From: Lentzea xinjiangensis
GTDB taxonomy: Bacteria > Actinomycetota > Actinomycetes > Mycobacteriales > Pseudonocardiaceae
Assembly: GCF_900110955.1 (NCBI RefSeq)
Contig: NZ_FOFR01000012.1
Span: 186,001-250,000, forward strand
Direction of reading: 5' to 3'
DNA: 64,000 nt
Positions 17,823 to 26,252 of this stretch are shown here, piece by piece; position 1 is the first letter of the stretch, and each line of letters opens with the position of its first letter. A program made the position numbers and the translations under genes. The notes beneath the pieces were generated by a model, which worked only from the letters and a program-made list of their open reading frames with translations, was not told where the DNA came from and did not search any database.

Positions 17823-18680
17823 GTGCCCGAGCTCCCAGAGGTCGAGGTAGTTCGCCTCGGCCTTGAAGCCCACGTCGCCGGACGGGTCATCTCCTCGGTG
17901 GAGGTATTGCACCCGCGAGCGATTCGCCGGCACGACCTGGGCTCCTCGGACTTCTGCGCACGCCTGGCGGGTCAGCCGATGGCTGCCGCCAGGCGCCGCG
18001 GGAAGTACCTCTGGGTCGAACTGGCCGACAAGGGCGCCATGCTCGCGCACCTGGGCATGAGCGGCCAAATGCTCGTCCAGCCGTCCTCGGCACCGGACGA
18101 GAAGCATCTCCGCGTACGGTTCCGGTTCGCCGATGGCGGACCGGAACTGCGCTTCGTCGACCAGCGGACCTTCGGCGGTCTCGCGCTGGCCGAACTGGTC
18201 GAGGTCGACGGCACGCTGGTCCCCGATTCGGTCGCGCACATCGCGCGCGACCCCATGGACCCCCTCTTCTCCCGCGATGCTGCCGTGCGCGCGTTGCGGC
18301 TGCGGCACACCGAGATCAAGCGCGCGTTGCTGGACCAGACGCTCGTGTCCGGGATCGGCAACATCTACGCCGACGAGGCGCTGTGGCGCGCGAAGCTGCA
18401 CGGCACCCGGATGACGGACAAGCTGACGAAGGTGAAGGCCGCCGAGGTCCTCGACGCCGCCGCCGATGTGATGCGTGAAGCGTTGGGGCAGGGCGGGACC
18501 TCGTTCGACGCCCTGTACGTCAACGTCAACGGTCAGTCCGGGTACTTCGACCGCTCCCTGAACGCCTACGGGCAGGAGAACCGGCCCTGCAAGCGGTGCG
18601 GCGCGGCGATCGTGCGCGAGCCGTTCATGAACCGGTCGTCGTTCTCGTGCCCGCGTTGCCAGCCTCGCCCGAGGGCTTGA
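17823..18680 (+). CDS. mutM: formamidopyrimidine-DNA glycosylase (MutM/Fpg)
   Basis: Removes 8-oxoguanine and formamidopyrimidines from DNA and nicks the strand. 285 residues starting [14 protein letters not shown] after the initiator, which supplies catalytic Pro2 and Glu3; a helix-two-turn-helix DNA-binding region precedes the C-terminal zinc finger [24 protein letters not shown] cited here by its four cysteines at about 257-277. GTG start 1 bp after the preceding small gene. Confidence 0.96.
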   Translation: MPELPEVEVVRLGLEAHVAGRVISSVEVLHPRAIRRHDLGSSDFCARLAGQPMAAARRRGKYLWVELADKGAMLAHLGMSGQMLVQPSSAPDEKHLRVRFRFADGGPELRFVDQRTFGGLALAELVEVDGTLVPDSVAHIARDPMDPLFSRDAAVRALRLRHTEIKRALLDQTLVSGIGNIYADEALWRAKLHGTRMTDKLTKVKAAEVLDAAADVMREALGQGGTSFDALYVNVNGQSGYFDRSLNAYGQENRPCKRCGAAIVREPFMNRSSFSCPRCQPRPRA

Positions 18681-18796
18681 GGCTTCCTCTCCCACAGCAG
18701 TTCTCCGCGGTGACAACCGGCGCACGAGTCCGGACGTCCTGTGATCGACCCCTCTCCGCCAGCCGTGGCACCTGGCAGGAATGACGCGTTGGACAG

Positions 18797-18815
18797 TACT
18801 GCGCGATGCGTAGTA
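18797..18815. promoter_or_regulatory. candidate PadR operator
   Basis: TACT-GCGC-GAT-GCG-TAGTA: an imperfect inverted repeat with TACT and AGTA ends (ACTGCGC against GCGTAGT, 6 of 7 paired), 33 bp before the padR start. Tandem or inverted TACT elements occur in several PadR operators. Confidence 0.45.
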
Positions 18816-18848
18816 GTGTTCACGGCGCAACAGCGGGTCGGAGGGGCC

Positions 18849-19175
18849 ATGGACACCAGTCAGCTGCTCAAAGGGGTGCTCGACCTGGCCGTTCTTGCGG
18901 TTCTGCGCAAGGACGACGGGTACGGGTACGACGTGGTGCGCAGACTGCGCGCCGGGGGATTGAACGACGTGGGGGACGCGTCGGTGTACGGGACGCTGCG
19001 CCGGCTCTACAACGCCGGGATGCTGACCTCGTACGTGGTGCCGAGCGAAGAGGGGCCGCACCGCAAGTACTACAGCATCAACGAGACCGGGCGTGCGCGC
19101 CTGGCTGAGTCGAGGGAGACGTGGAGGTCGTTCGCCAGCACGCTGGACGGCCTGCTCGAGGAGGTCGCAGCATGA
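18849..19175 (+). CDS. PadR family transcriptional regulator
   Basis: 108-residue winged-helix repressor: MDTSQLLKGVLDLAVLAVL and DGYGYDVVRRLRAGG (helix-turn-helix), wing GTLRRLYNAGMLTSY and GPHRKYYSINETGRARL, the PadR-family signature. Short, as in the PadR s2/AcrR-free subgroup. Its stop overlaps the start of the membrane-protein gene by ATGA, a common pairing in which PadR controls a HAAS/DUF1700 membrane partner and itself. Confidence 0.93.
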   Translation: MDTSQLLKGVLDLAVLAVLRKDDGYGYDVVRRLRAGGLNDVGDASVYGTLRRLYNAGMLTSYVVPSEEGPHRKYYSINETGRARLAESRETWRSFASTLDGLLEEVAA

Positions 19176-20332
19176 ACACGCAAGCGCTCGGTGTCGAGCA
19201 CTACCTGGCCGGGATGCGTGCCGCCCTCGACGACCTGCCGCCCAACGAGGTCGCGGAGATCATGGAGGACGTCGAGGCGCACGTCGCCGAGCTGTCCACC
19301 GAGCTCGGGGCGAACGAGTCCGTCGAACAGCGGCTCGGGCCGCCCGAGCAGTACGCGCGGGAGCTGCGGCAGGCGGCCGGGTACCCGCCGCGGACCGAGC
19401 GGTTGCCGGTCACGACCAAGAAGCAGTTCCTGAGCCGGCCTCGCGCCGCGGCGTGGGGACTGGCGGGCGGCACCGGCGTCACGTTGCTCGCGGGTGCGGC
19501 CGCGCTGCGGGAGCCCGCGGTGCTGCTGCTGCCGGTGGTGATCCTGGTGCTGAGCCTCGCGCTCGTGAACGACAGGGGCCCGACGCAGCAGGAGATCATG
19601 AACCTGCCGGAGACGGTCAGGCTCAAGAAGTGGCTGACGCCGGAGCCGGGCACGCCCGCCGAGCGGGCGATCACCTACCTCAGGTCGTTGCAGCCCGCGT
19701 GGTGGCTGGTCCGGGCCGGGTTGCTCGGGCTCGGTGCCGTGCTGCTCGCCGGCCGCGACATCTTCGGGTTCCTCGCCATCGCCGCCGTCGCCGTCGTGTC
19801 GGTGTTCGCCGGGCCGCGGGCCAAAGCCGACCGGCGGTGGCTGTGGTTCAGCCTGCCCGCGTCGGCGCTGGCGGTGGGGTTGCTGTTCCAGGTGATCGAC
19901 GTGACCGCCGGGCAGCTCGGGTACAACGCCTCCCGGTCGTCGTATCCGGCGCCGATGATGGAGACCTACGAGAACATCTACGCGTACGACGAGAACGGCA
20001 AGTTGCTCACGAACGTGCTGTTGTACGACCAGGACGGCAATCCGATCAACGCGTCACGGCAGTACTACGGCTGCCGCACCGGAGATCCGGAACCGGTGAT
20101 TCCCGCCAACAGGTATCCGCGGCCGAAGATCGACTACGAAAACGGGACCTGCTACACGGTGACACCGAGTGCCACCGCTCCGTCATCGGCACCGGCGAGT
20201 TCCGCACCGCCGAGTTCGTCACCGCCGAGTTCTGGGCAGCCGAGTTCTGGGCAGCCGAGTTCTGGGCAGCCGAGTTCCGGGAGCACGCCTTCGAGCTCGG
20301 TGCCACCCACTTCCGTGTCACCCAGCAAGTAA
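19172..20332 (+). CDS. HAAS-domain integral membrane protein with Ser/Pro-rich tail
   Basis: 386 residues. The first 80 (HYLAGMRAALDDLPPNEVAEIMEDV...RLGPPEQYARELRQAAG) are the HAAS (DUF1700) domain that accompanies PadR regulators. Four to five hydrophobic segments lie between about 100 and 250, then an extracellular-looking region with conserved-looking tyrosines and a CRTG...C pair, and finally a 55-residue tail made of S/P/A/G/Q, partly the pentad repeat PSSGQ. Function unknown; a small-membrane-stress or envelope role is typical for such pairs. Translationally coupled to padR; a terminator follows. Confidence 0.8.
   Translation: MNTQALGVEHYLAGMRAALDDLPPNEVAEIMEDVEAHVAELSTELGANESVEQRLGPPEQYARELRQAAGYPPRTERLPVTTKKQFLSRPRAAAWGLAGGTGVTLLAGAAALREPAVLLLPVVILVLSLALVNDRGPTQQEIMNLPETVRLKKWLTPEPGTPAERAITYLRSLQPAWWLVRAGLLGLGAVLLAGRDIFGFLAIAAVAVVSVFAGPRAKADRRWLWFSLPASALAVGLLFQVIDVTAGQLGYNASRSSYPAPMMETYENIYAYDENGKLLTNVLLYDQDGNPINASRQYYGCRTGDPEPVIPANRYPRPKIDYENGTCYTVTPSATAPSSAPASSAPPSSSPPSSGQPSSGQPSSGQPSSGSTPSSSVPPTSVSPSK
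20224..20283 (+). repeat. 15-bp tandem repeat in the Ser/Pro tail
   Basis: GCCGAGTTCTGGGCA is repeated exactly three times (20224-20268), with a diverged fourth copy; it encodes the pentad SSGQP. Earlier units are more diverged. Confidence 0.88.
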
Positions 20333-20337
20333 AACCT

Positions 20338-20367
20338 GGAGCGGGACCTGTCGGGGGGTCCCGCTCC
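20338..20367. terminator. bidirectional hairpin between HAAS protein and marR
   Basis: Perfect 11-bp stem GGAGCGGGACC / GGTCCCGCTCC with an 8-base loop, between two convergent genes and preceded by AAAA, which serves as a T tract for the minus-strand transcript. Confidence 0.8.
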
Positions 20368-20807
20368 TACTTGTTGTCCTGCGGGTCGGCCAGGTGGCGC
20401 AATACCGGCATGGCCGAGCGCAGGTGTTCTCGGTCTTCCGGCGAAAGTTCCGCCATTCTTTCACTCAACAGTTCGGCTTCGCCGTGAGCAAGCGACAGGA
20501 TCGTCTCGCGACCGACTTCGGTGAGCACGACTATCGTGGCTCTGCCGTCGGCGGCGTCCGGCTCGCGACGAACCAGCCCGGTGGACTCCAGGCTGGTCAC
20601 GACGGTTGTCGCGGTCGGCTGCGAACACAGCGCGCGCACCGCGATCTCGCCGATCCGCATCGGGCCGTGGGTGCTCAGTTCTGACAGCACCAATAACTGG
20701 GTGGGTTGCAAACGACGGGCCGGAGCGGCCTGCCGAAGACTTCGCACCAGCCGGTGCACGGCCACCACGAGTTGAAGTGCCTCGTGGTTGGTGACGGTGG
20801 TGGGCAT
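20367..20807 (-). CDS. MarR family transcriptional regulator
   Basis: 146-residue winged-helix protein: ALQLVVAVHRLVRSLRQ (dimer helix), LQPTQLLVLSELSTHGPMRIGEIAVRA (HTH) and the wing EPDAADGRATIVVLTEVGRE with the D-x-R-x-x-x-V signature of MarR. Ligand unknown. ATG at 20807 is preceded by GGAGA; an ATG 13 codons upstream is weaker and would lie nearer the operator. It diverges from kdpD and has a perfect palindrome 23 bp upstream (see next entry), so self-regulation is likely. Confidence 0.93.
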   Translation of the reverse strand: MPTTVTNHEALQLVVAVHRLVRSLRQAAPARRLQPTQLLVLSELSTHGPMRIGEIAVRALCSQPTATTVVTSLESTGLVRREPDAADGRATIVVLTEVGRETILSLAHGEAELLSERMAELSPEDREHLRSAMPVLRHLADPQDNK

Positions 20808-20829
20808 CGTTTCTCCGCGCGCATGTGAT

Positions 20830-20845
20830 TGTCCGAATTCGGACA
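20830..20845. promoter_or_regulatory. MarR-type operator, perfect 16-bp palindrome
   Basis: TGTCCGAATTCGGACA is a perfect 16-bp palindrome located 23 bp upstream of the marR start codon. Size, symmetry and location fit a MarR-family autoregulatory site. It is about 290 bp from kdpD, so control of kdpD is less certain. Confidence 0.7.
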
Positions 20846-21138
20846 CGAACCCTGGAACTTTCCCTCATTCACGCTCCGCGCGCTATCCGCCAACTGCCGA
20901 TAACCCATTCGGCCGTTGTGGTGACGCGAGGTGTCACACCATGCGTCCGAAGCGCTTGAATGCGCAGGTAAACGACGTAAAAAGTGCGCTGCGGCTCACT
21001 CGAACGGTCCCCGCGCTGAAGCATGATTCAGCGCGTCGGATCCGTCATCGGAACTGTGGGAAGGCACACGGGGGTGACCGGGTGGCCCAATGCGTACCCC
21101 CGAACAGTCCACGTGGGATCAGGGGTCAGACTGGGCCG
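20846..21138. other. intergenic region before kdpD
   Basis: About 293 bp. A reading frame runs through it into kdpD, but its predicted peptide is unconserved and Cys/Arg/Pro-rich; I read it as non-coding. It should hold the kdpD promoter. No kdpF, kdpA, kdpB or kdpC fragment is present. Confidence 0.5.
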
Positions 21139-23628
21139 GTGAGTGCGAAACCCAGGCGTGGCGAGCTCCGCATCTACCTCGGTGCCGCTCCCGGTGTCGG
21201 CAAGACGTTCGCGATGCTCGGCGAAGCGCACCGGCGGCGGGGACGCGGCACGGACGTCGTCGTCGGGTTCGTGGAGACCCACGGCCGCGTGAAGACCGCC
21301 GAACTGGTCGAAGGACTGGAAGTCGTGGCGCGCAGGCACTCCGCGCACCGCGGTGTCGACCTCACCGAGATGGACGTCGACGCGCTGCTGGCCCGCGCGC
21401 CCGAGGTCGCCGTCGTCGACGAGCTCGCGCACACGAACGTGCCCGGCTCCCGCAACGCGAAGCGGTGGCAGGACGTCGAGGAGCTCCTGGACGCGGGGAT
21501 CGACGTGTTGTCCACGGTCAACGTGCAGCACCTGGAATCGCTCAACGACGTCGTGCACCGCATCACGGGCGTTCCCCAGCAGGAAACCGTGCCGGACGAA
21601 GTTGTGCGCAATGCGAACCAGATCCAGCTCGTCGACCTGACGCCGGAAGCGCTGCGCCGCAGACTCGCCCACGGCGACGTCTACGCCGCGAACAAGATCG
21701 ACGCGGCCCTCGGCAACTACTTCCGCGTCGGCAACCTCACGGCGCTGCGCGAACTCGCGTTGTTGTGGGTCGCCGACCAGGTCGACGTCGCGTTGCTGCG
21801 ATACCGGGCCGAACAGCGGATCACGGACACCTGGGAGACGCGCGAGCGTGTCGTCGTCGCCATCACCGGAGGCAAGGAGAGCGAGACGCTCATCCGTCGC
21901 GCGCGCCGCATCGCCACGCGCGCGGGTGGAGACCTTCTCGTCGTGCACGTGCTTCGCGGCGATGGCCTCGCAGGTGCAGATCCGCACGCCCTGCAGAAGT
22001 ACCGCACACTCGCCGACGATGTCGGCGCCACCTTCCACACCGTCGTCGGCGATGACGTACCAACGGCGCTCCTGGAGTTCTCGCGCGGCGTCAACGCCAC
22101 GCAGCTCGTGCTCGGCACGTCTCGGCGTTCACGGATCGCACGGGCGTTCTCAGCGGGTATCGGCTCCACGGTCGTGCAGGAGTCCGGCCCGATCGACGTC
22201 CACATGGTCACGCATCCGGCGACGACGAGCGGCTGGCGCGCACGGGTGGCCGCGAGCCCGCTCAAGCCGAGCCGGCTCGCTTGGGGGTGGTTCCTGGCGG
22301 TGGCGGGCCCCGCGCTGGTCACGGCGGCCGGTGCCTCGATGCGCGACAACCTGAACTTCTCCACGAACGTCATCGCGTACCTGCTGGTCACGCTCGTGGT
22401 GGCGATCGTCGGCGGGCTCGGCCCGGCGGTCGTGGCCGCGCTGGTCAGCGCGCTGCTGCTGAACTTCTTCTTCACCGAGCCCTTCTTCACGTTCACCATC
22501 GACGCGCAGCAGAACGTGCTCACCTTCGTCGCGATGATCATCGTGGGGGTCTCCACCGCGCTGGTGGTCGACCACGCCGCCCGCCGTGCGACGCAGGCAG
22601 CGCGCGCACGCACCGAAGCGACGCTACTCGCGACGTACGCGCGCACCGTGCTGACGGATCCCTATCCGCTCGCACGACTGCTGGAGAAGGTGAAGGAGAA
22701 CTTCGGCCTGACGTCCGTCGCGCTGCTCGAACGTGCCGATGGGGAGTGGCAACGCGTCGCGTGCGTCGGCGGGAGCCCGTGCGACGAGCCCGACGAGGCG
22801 GACGTCGACATCGCCGTGACTCCGGACGTGCACCTGGCTCTGCGCGGCCGTTCGCTGCCCGCGTCCGACCGCCGCGTGCTGGAGGCGGCCGCCGGCCAGG
22901 CGCTGCTGGCCCTGAGGCAGCAGCGGATGGCCGAGCAAGCCCTCGAAGCCCAGCGGCAGGCATCCCGGACCGAACTGCGCACGGCACTCCTCAGTGCCGT
23001 CGGCCACGACCTGCGCACGCCGCTGACCTCGATCAAGGCTTCGGTGGGCTCCCTGCGCGATCCGGAGCTGCGGCTGTCCGAGCAGGACACCGCCGAGCTG
23101 CTGGAGGCGGTCGAGGAGTCGGCGGACCGGCTCGCGGGGCTGGTGGACAACCTGCTCGACTCGTCCCGTCTCGCGACGGGCGCGGTCGAACCGCAGTTCC
23201 GGGCGGTCGGCTACTACGAGGCCGTGGCGCGGGCGCTGGGAGGCCTGAACGGCGACATCGAGGTCGACGTCCCGGAGTCCCTGCCGCCCGTGCGCGCCGA
23301 CGTGGGGCTGCTGGAACGGGTGATCGCGAACGTGGCCGGCAACGCGCTGCGCTACGCGGGAGCCGTGGCGCTGCGGGCGTCCGCGCACGGCGACGAGGTG
23401 GAGCTGCGCGTCGTCGACCACGGCAGAGGCCTGCCCAGGGGCGCGGCGGAGGAGGTGTTCGCCCCGTTCCAGCGCCTGGGCGACCGCACGCCGGGTGGTG
23501 TTGGTCTCGGTCTGAGCGTGGCGAAGGGCTTCACCGAGGCGATGGGAGGCACGATCGACCTGGAGGACACGCCCGGTGGCGGCCTCACCGTGGTGATCTC
23601 GCTCCCGGTCGATGAGAGGGTTCCGTGA
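21139..23628 (+). CDS. kdpD: KdpD-type sensor histidine kinase
   Basis: 829-residue membrane sensor for K+ limitation or osmotic stress. Domains in order: N-terminal KdpD domain with Walker A GAAPGVGKT (15-23) and the VVDELAHTNVPGSRN signature (about 93-107); universal-stress-like domain (about 235-355); four closely spaced membrane helices (DUF4118, about 385-480); a GAF-like region; HisKA with phospho-acceptor His623 in GHDLRTPLTS; HATPase with N box NVAGNALRYA and GVGLGLS. GTG 21139 matches the family's start; longer frames add unrelated residues. It overlaps kdpE by GTGA. The kdpFABC pump operon is not adjacent on either side. Confidence 0.95.
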   Translation: MSAKPRRGELRIYLGAAPGVGKTFAMLGEAHRRRGRGTDVVVGFVETHGRVKTAELVEGLEVVARRHSAHRGVDLTEMDVDALLARAPEVAVVDELAHTNVPGSRNAKRWQDVEELLDAGIDVLSTVNVQHLESLNDVVHRITGVPQQETVPDEVVRNANQIQLVDLTPEALRRRLAHGDVYAANKIDAALGNYFRVGNLTALRELALLWVADQVDVALLRYRAEQRITDTWETRERVVVAITGGKESETLIRRARRIATRAGGDLLVVHVLRGDGLAGADPHALQKYRTLADDVGATFHTVVGDDVPTALLEFSRGVNATQLVLGTSRRSRIARAFSAGIGSTVVQESGPIDVHMVTHPATTSGWRARVAASPLKPSRLAWGWFLAVAGPALVTAAGASMRDNLNFSTNVIAYLLVTLVVAIVGGLGPAVVAALVSALLLNFFFTEPFFTFTIDAQQNVLTFVAMIIVGVSTALVVDHAARRATQAARARTEATLLATYARTVLTDPYPLARLLEKVKENFGLTSVALLERADGEWQRVACVGGSPCDEPDEADVDIAVTPDVHLALRGRSLPASDRRVLEAAAGQALLALRQQRMAEQALEAQRQASRTELRTALLSAVGHDLRTPLTSIKASVGSLRDPELRLSEQDTAELLEAVEESADRLAGLVDNLLDSSRLATGAVEPQFRAVGYYEAVARALGGLNGDIEVDVPESLPPVRADVGLLERVIANVAGNALRYAGAVALRASAHGDEVELRVVDHGRGLPRGAAEEVFAPFQRLGDRTPGGVGLGLSVAKGFTEAMGGTIDLEDTPGGGLTVVISLPVDERVP

Positions 23629-24305
23629 CGAAGGTACTGGTGGTCGACGACGAGCCGCAGATCGTGCGCGCGCTGCGGATCAACCTCTCCGCCCGCGGCT
23701 ACGAGGTGCTCACGGCCCACGACGGCGCCACGGCCCTGCGGCTGGCGGCCGACGGCAAGCCGGACGTCGTCGTGCTGGACCTGGGCCTGCCGGACATGGA
23801 CGGCACCGACGTCATCGCGGGCCTGCGCGGCTGGACCACCCTGCCGATCATCGTCCTCTCCGCCCGCACCGGCTCGGCCGACAAGGTCGACGCCCTCGAC
23901 GCCGGCGCCGACGACTACGTGACGAAACCGTTCGGCATGGACGAGCTGCTGGCGAGGCTCAGGGCCGCCGTCCGCCGCTCGGCCGTGGCGGGCGGGGAGG
24001 ACGAGCCGGTCGTGACGACCGCCTCGTTCACCGTCGACCTGGCGGCCAAGCGCGTGCTCAGGGACGGTGCCGAGGTCCACCTCACGCCCACCGAGTGGGG
24101 TCTGCTGGAGGTGCTCGCGCGCAACGCGGGCAAGCTCGTCGCGCAGCGGCAGCTGTTGCGCGAGGTGTGGGGCCCCTCCTACGAGAAGGAGACCCACTAC
24201 CTGCGGGTGTACCTGGCGCAGCTCCGGCGCAAGCTGGAACCGGAGCCGGCGCGGCCGCGGCACCTGCTGACCGAGGCCGGCATGGGGTACCGGTTCGAGC
24301 CGTGA
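23625..24305 (+). CDS. kdpE: KdpE-type response regulator
   Basis: 226-residue OmpR-family regulator, partner of KdpD. Receiver domain with acidic pair DDE and phospho-acceptor Asp52 in VVVLDLGLPDMDG; switch residues in VLSART and the lysine in VTKPFG; C-terminal winged helix (LTPTEWGLLEVLARNAGKLV, HYLRVYLAQLRRKLE). It normally activates kdpFABC, which must be elsewhere in the genome or absent. The start overlaps the kdpD stop by 4 bp. Confidence 0.95.
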   Translation: MTKVLVVDDEPQIVRALRINLSARGYEVLTAHDGATALRLAADGKPDVVVLDLGLPDMDGTDVIAGLRGWTTLPIIVLSARTGSADKVDALDAGADDYVTKPFGMDELLARLRAAVRRSAVAGGEDEPVVTTASFTVDLAAKRVLRDGAEVHLTPTEWGLLEVLARNAGKLVAQRQLLREVWGPSYEKETHYLRVYLAQLRRKLEPEPARPRHLLTEAGMGYRFEP

Positions 24306-24324
24306 CGGACGCGGGGGCGCGCCG

Positions 24325-24816
24325 TCAGGGCTTCGGGTCCGGCGCCGCGGAGCTCGGCGAGGAGGACGACGGCGGCGCGGTGGCCGACGACTCGGAGGAC
24401 GAGGTCGTCGGCGACGGCTCCGTCCACGACGCGGGCGGGTTGCTCTGCGTCTCCGTCGGATCGGCCGGGTTCGTGGTCACCCTCGGCTGCTCCGGAGCGC
24501 CCGGCCGCGGTTGTGCCTGGGACTGCGCGGCCTGCTTGCGCTCCGGCGTCGCGGAGGACTTCGGCGCGGCGGACGACACGGTGACGACCACGGTGCTGGT
24601 GCTGCCGTCCGGCGCCACGCTCGTGATCGTGTGGACGACGTCCGCGGACGCGCGTTCCGGCGCGGCCTCCTCGCCTGAGGCGGCGAGCATGGACGCCACC
24701 GTGGCGAACAGGGTCGCCACCACCACGCCGCCCGCAGCCAGCATGACCGCCGTGCCCATGCGCTTCTTCTGAGCCGCCGGCTCGGCCGGTGACTGCGGAT
24801 GTTCTTCCTCGAACAC
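24325..24816 (-). CDS. Ser/Thr/Pro-rich single-pass surface protein, paralogue 1
   Basis: 163 residues. A charged cytoplasmic N-terminus (FEEEHPQSPAEPAAQKKR) is followed by one membrane segment, AAGGVVVATLFATVASMLAA, and an outer tail rich in Ser, Thr, Ala and Pro (mucin-like; likely O-glycosylated or wall-spanning). The GTG at 24816 is favoured over ATG 24822 because GAGGAG is 6 bases before the GTG but touches the ATG, and because the paralogue next door also starts V-(F/Y)-E. The membrane segment and a PDG(S/T)(T)STVV-like motif are shared with that paralogue. No known domain; function unknown. Confidence 0.72.
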   Translation of the reverse strand: MFEEEHPQSPAEPAAQKKRMGTAVMLAAGGVVVATLFATVASMLAASGEEAAPERASADVVHTITSVAPDGSTSTVVVTVSSAAPKSSATPERKQAAQSQAQPRPGAPEQPRVTTNPADPTETQSNPPASWTEPSPTTSSSESSATAPPSSSSPSSAAPDPKP

Positions 24817-24944
24817 ACCCATCTCCTCGTGGGAAACCCGGTCGGATGGACTTGCGTTCGAGTTATCGGCGGAAACGCACCAACGCCTCAGCGACGCCAC
24901 ACCTTCGTGTAGCTCTGCGTTACGGCGTGGTGACTGGCGTAACC

Positions 24945-25412
24945 CTACGGGCTCGTCGTCGTTGTAGTCGGGTCCGACGTGGTGGTCGTGGTCGACGACG
25001 ACGTCGTGGTGCTCGTCGTGGTGGTGGTCGTCGAGGTCGACGTGTTCACCGGCGGCGGGTCATCGGTCGTCACCGTGGTCGTGGTGCCGTCAGGACGCGT
25101 GATCGTCGTGACGCGCGTCGTCTTCTTCGTCGTCGTGGTAGTGGTGGTCGTGCTCGCCGACGAGGACGACGACGAGGTGAGCTCCACGGAGGACGTCGGC
25201 GAAGACGTCGGCACGACGCTCAGGGCGTCGCGCACGGCCTCCTTGCGCGGAGGCTGGGTCGCCGGGGTCTCGGTGGCGGTGTCCGAGCCCGCGGCGAGCG
25301 AGGCGACGGCGGCGAAGAGGGTCGCCAGCACCACGCCGGACGCGGCGAGGACGACCTGCGGCGCACCTCGGAAGAGGCGCTGGCGCGAGTCCGGTTCCGG
25401 GCTCTCGTACAC
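24945..25412 (-). CDS. Thr/Ser-rich single-pass surface protein, paralogue 2
   Basis: 155 residues with the same plan as its downstream neighbour: short charged head (YESPEPDSRQRLFRG), one membrane segment VVLAASGVVLATLFAAVASLAAG, then a tail that is mostly Thr and Ser with the insert TTRVTTITRPDGTTTTVTTD. GTG 25412 is chosen because AGGGGA lies 6 bases upstream. It begins 22 bp after the CAP-domain gene, so the two are one operon. No enzymatic domain seen; probably a cell-wall-spanning or glycosylated stalk. Confidence 0.72.
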   Translation of the reverse strand: MYESPEPDSRQRLFRGAPQVVLAASGVVLATLFAAVASLAAGSDTATETPATQPPRKEAVRDALSVVPTSSPTSSVELTSSSSSSASTTTTTTTTKKTTRVTTITRPDGTTTTVTTDDPPPVNTSTSTTTTTTSTTTSSSTTTTTSDPTTTTTSP

Positions 25413-25434
25413 GAAGTTTCCCCTGCTCAAGACG

Positions 25435-26190
25435 TCAACGGCCGAAGTTCTGGGTCCAGTAGTTGCCGCGGGTGTCAAGACCCAGGCCCATGGTGGTGAA
25501 GCTGCAGTTCTCGATGTTCTCGCGGTGGCCGGGGGACTTCATCCAGCCGTCCATGACCGCCTTGGCGTCGCCGTAGCCCTTCGCGATGTTCTCGCCGCCG
25601 GGGTTCGGGTAGCCGGCCTCCCTCATCCGCTGGGCGAAGGTCCTGCCGTCCTGCGACGTGTGCGAGAAGTAGTTCTTGGTCGCCATGTCCGTGCTGTGCG
25701 CCTGCGCGGCGGTCGTGATGCGGTCGTCGACCACGAGGGCCCGGCAGCCCTTGGCGGCGCGGGCCTGGTTCACCAGCGCGAGCACGGCCTGCTCGGGGGA
25801 CTGGCCCGCCGGCGGCGAAGGGGGCTTCGGCGAGCTCGTCGGCTTGGGCGCTTCGGGGGGCGTCGTCGTGGTGGTCGTCGCCTGGGACGAAGAAGAGGAG
25901 GGGGTGGCCGTCGTCGAAGAGGTGGTGGGAGCGGAGGACGACGGCGATGACGATGCCGTGGGGGTGCCGACACCCGTGTTGTTGTTCTCGGACGTCGTCT
26001 GCCTGCCGGGGGTGGCGGCGCTGCCCGTTCCGAACTGGTTCGCTGCTCCGGTGCTCTCCTGCTGCGCGGCGTTGGTGAAGCTGAGGCCGAGAGCGGAGGT
26101 GCCGGTGACGGCGAGACCGCCGACGCCGGTCGCACCGATCAGCAGGCCGAGTAAGAGGCTGCGGGCACTCACGGCTCGGGACGGTACCAC
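25435..26190 (-). CDS. secreted CAP/SCP-domain protein
   Basis: 251 residues: N-terminal membrane/signal segment (SLLLGLLIGATGVGGLAVTG), a Ser/Thr/Pro linker of about 80 residues, then a C-terminal CAP domain (about 130-251; AVLALVNQARAAKGCRALVVDD start, HSTDMATKNYFSHTSQDG, GENIAKGYG, SPGHRENIENCSF, YWTQNFG). These cover the four CAP signatures with the usual two His and two Glu of the cavity. Bacterial CAP proteins are extracellular and of uncertain biochemistry (proposed lipid or wall interaction). First gene of a three-gene minus-strand operon with the two Ser/Thr-rich proteins; divergent from acyP across 62 bp that contain palindromes. Confidence 0.88.
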   Translation of the reverse strand: MVPSRAVSARSLLLGLLIGATGVGGLAVTGTSALGLSFTNAAQQESTGAANQFGTGSAATPGRQTTSENNNTGVGTPTASSSPSSSAPTTSSTTATPSSSSSQATTTTTTPPEAPKPTSSPKPPSPPAGQSPEQAVLALVNQARAAKGCRALVVDDRITTAAQAHSTDMATKNYFSHTSQDGRTFAQRMREAGYPNPGGENIAKGYGDAKAVMDGWMKSPGHRENIENCSFTTMGLGLDTRGNYWTQNFGR

Positions 26191-26194
26191 TAAT

Positions 26195-26243
26195 GGGTGA
26201 CACCCGAGAGTGCGTTGCTAGTCACCTTGGGTGACTACGCAAC
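26195..26243. promoter_or_regulatory. palindrome cluster between the CAP-domain gene and acyP
   Basis: Two inverted repeats fill the 62-bp divergent gap. GGGTGACACCC (26195-26205) is a perfect palindrome around a central A. GTCACC-TTG-GGTGAC (26221-26235) is perfect and extends outward to GTTGC-TAGTCACC / GGTGACTA-C-GCAAC (26214-26243) with one unpaired base. The half-site GGTGAC thus occurs three times, suggesting an operator for an unknown dimeric regulator of one or both genes. Confidence 0.55.
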
Positions 26244-26252
26244 CATTCAGGG

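Noticed and set aside
20846..21138. N-terminal extension of KdpD from base 20788
   Set aside because: The added 117 residues are Cys/Arg/Pro-rich and unlike any KdpD; the family start is at 21139.
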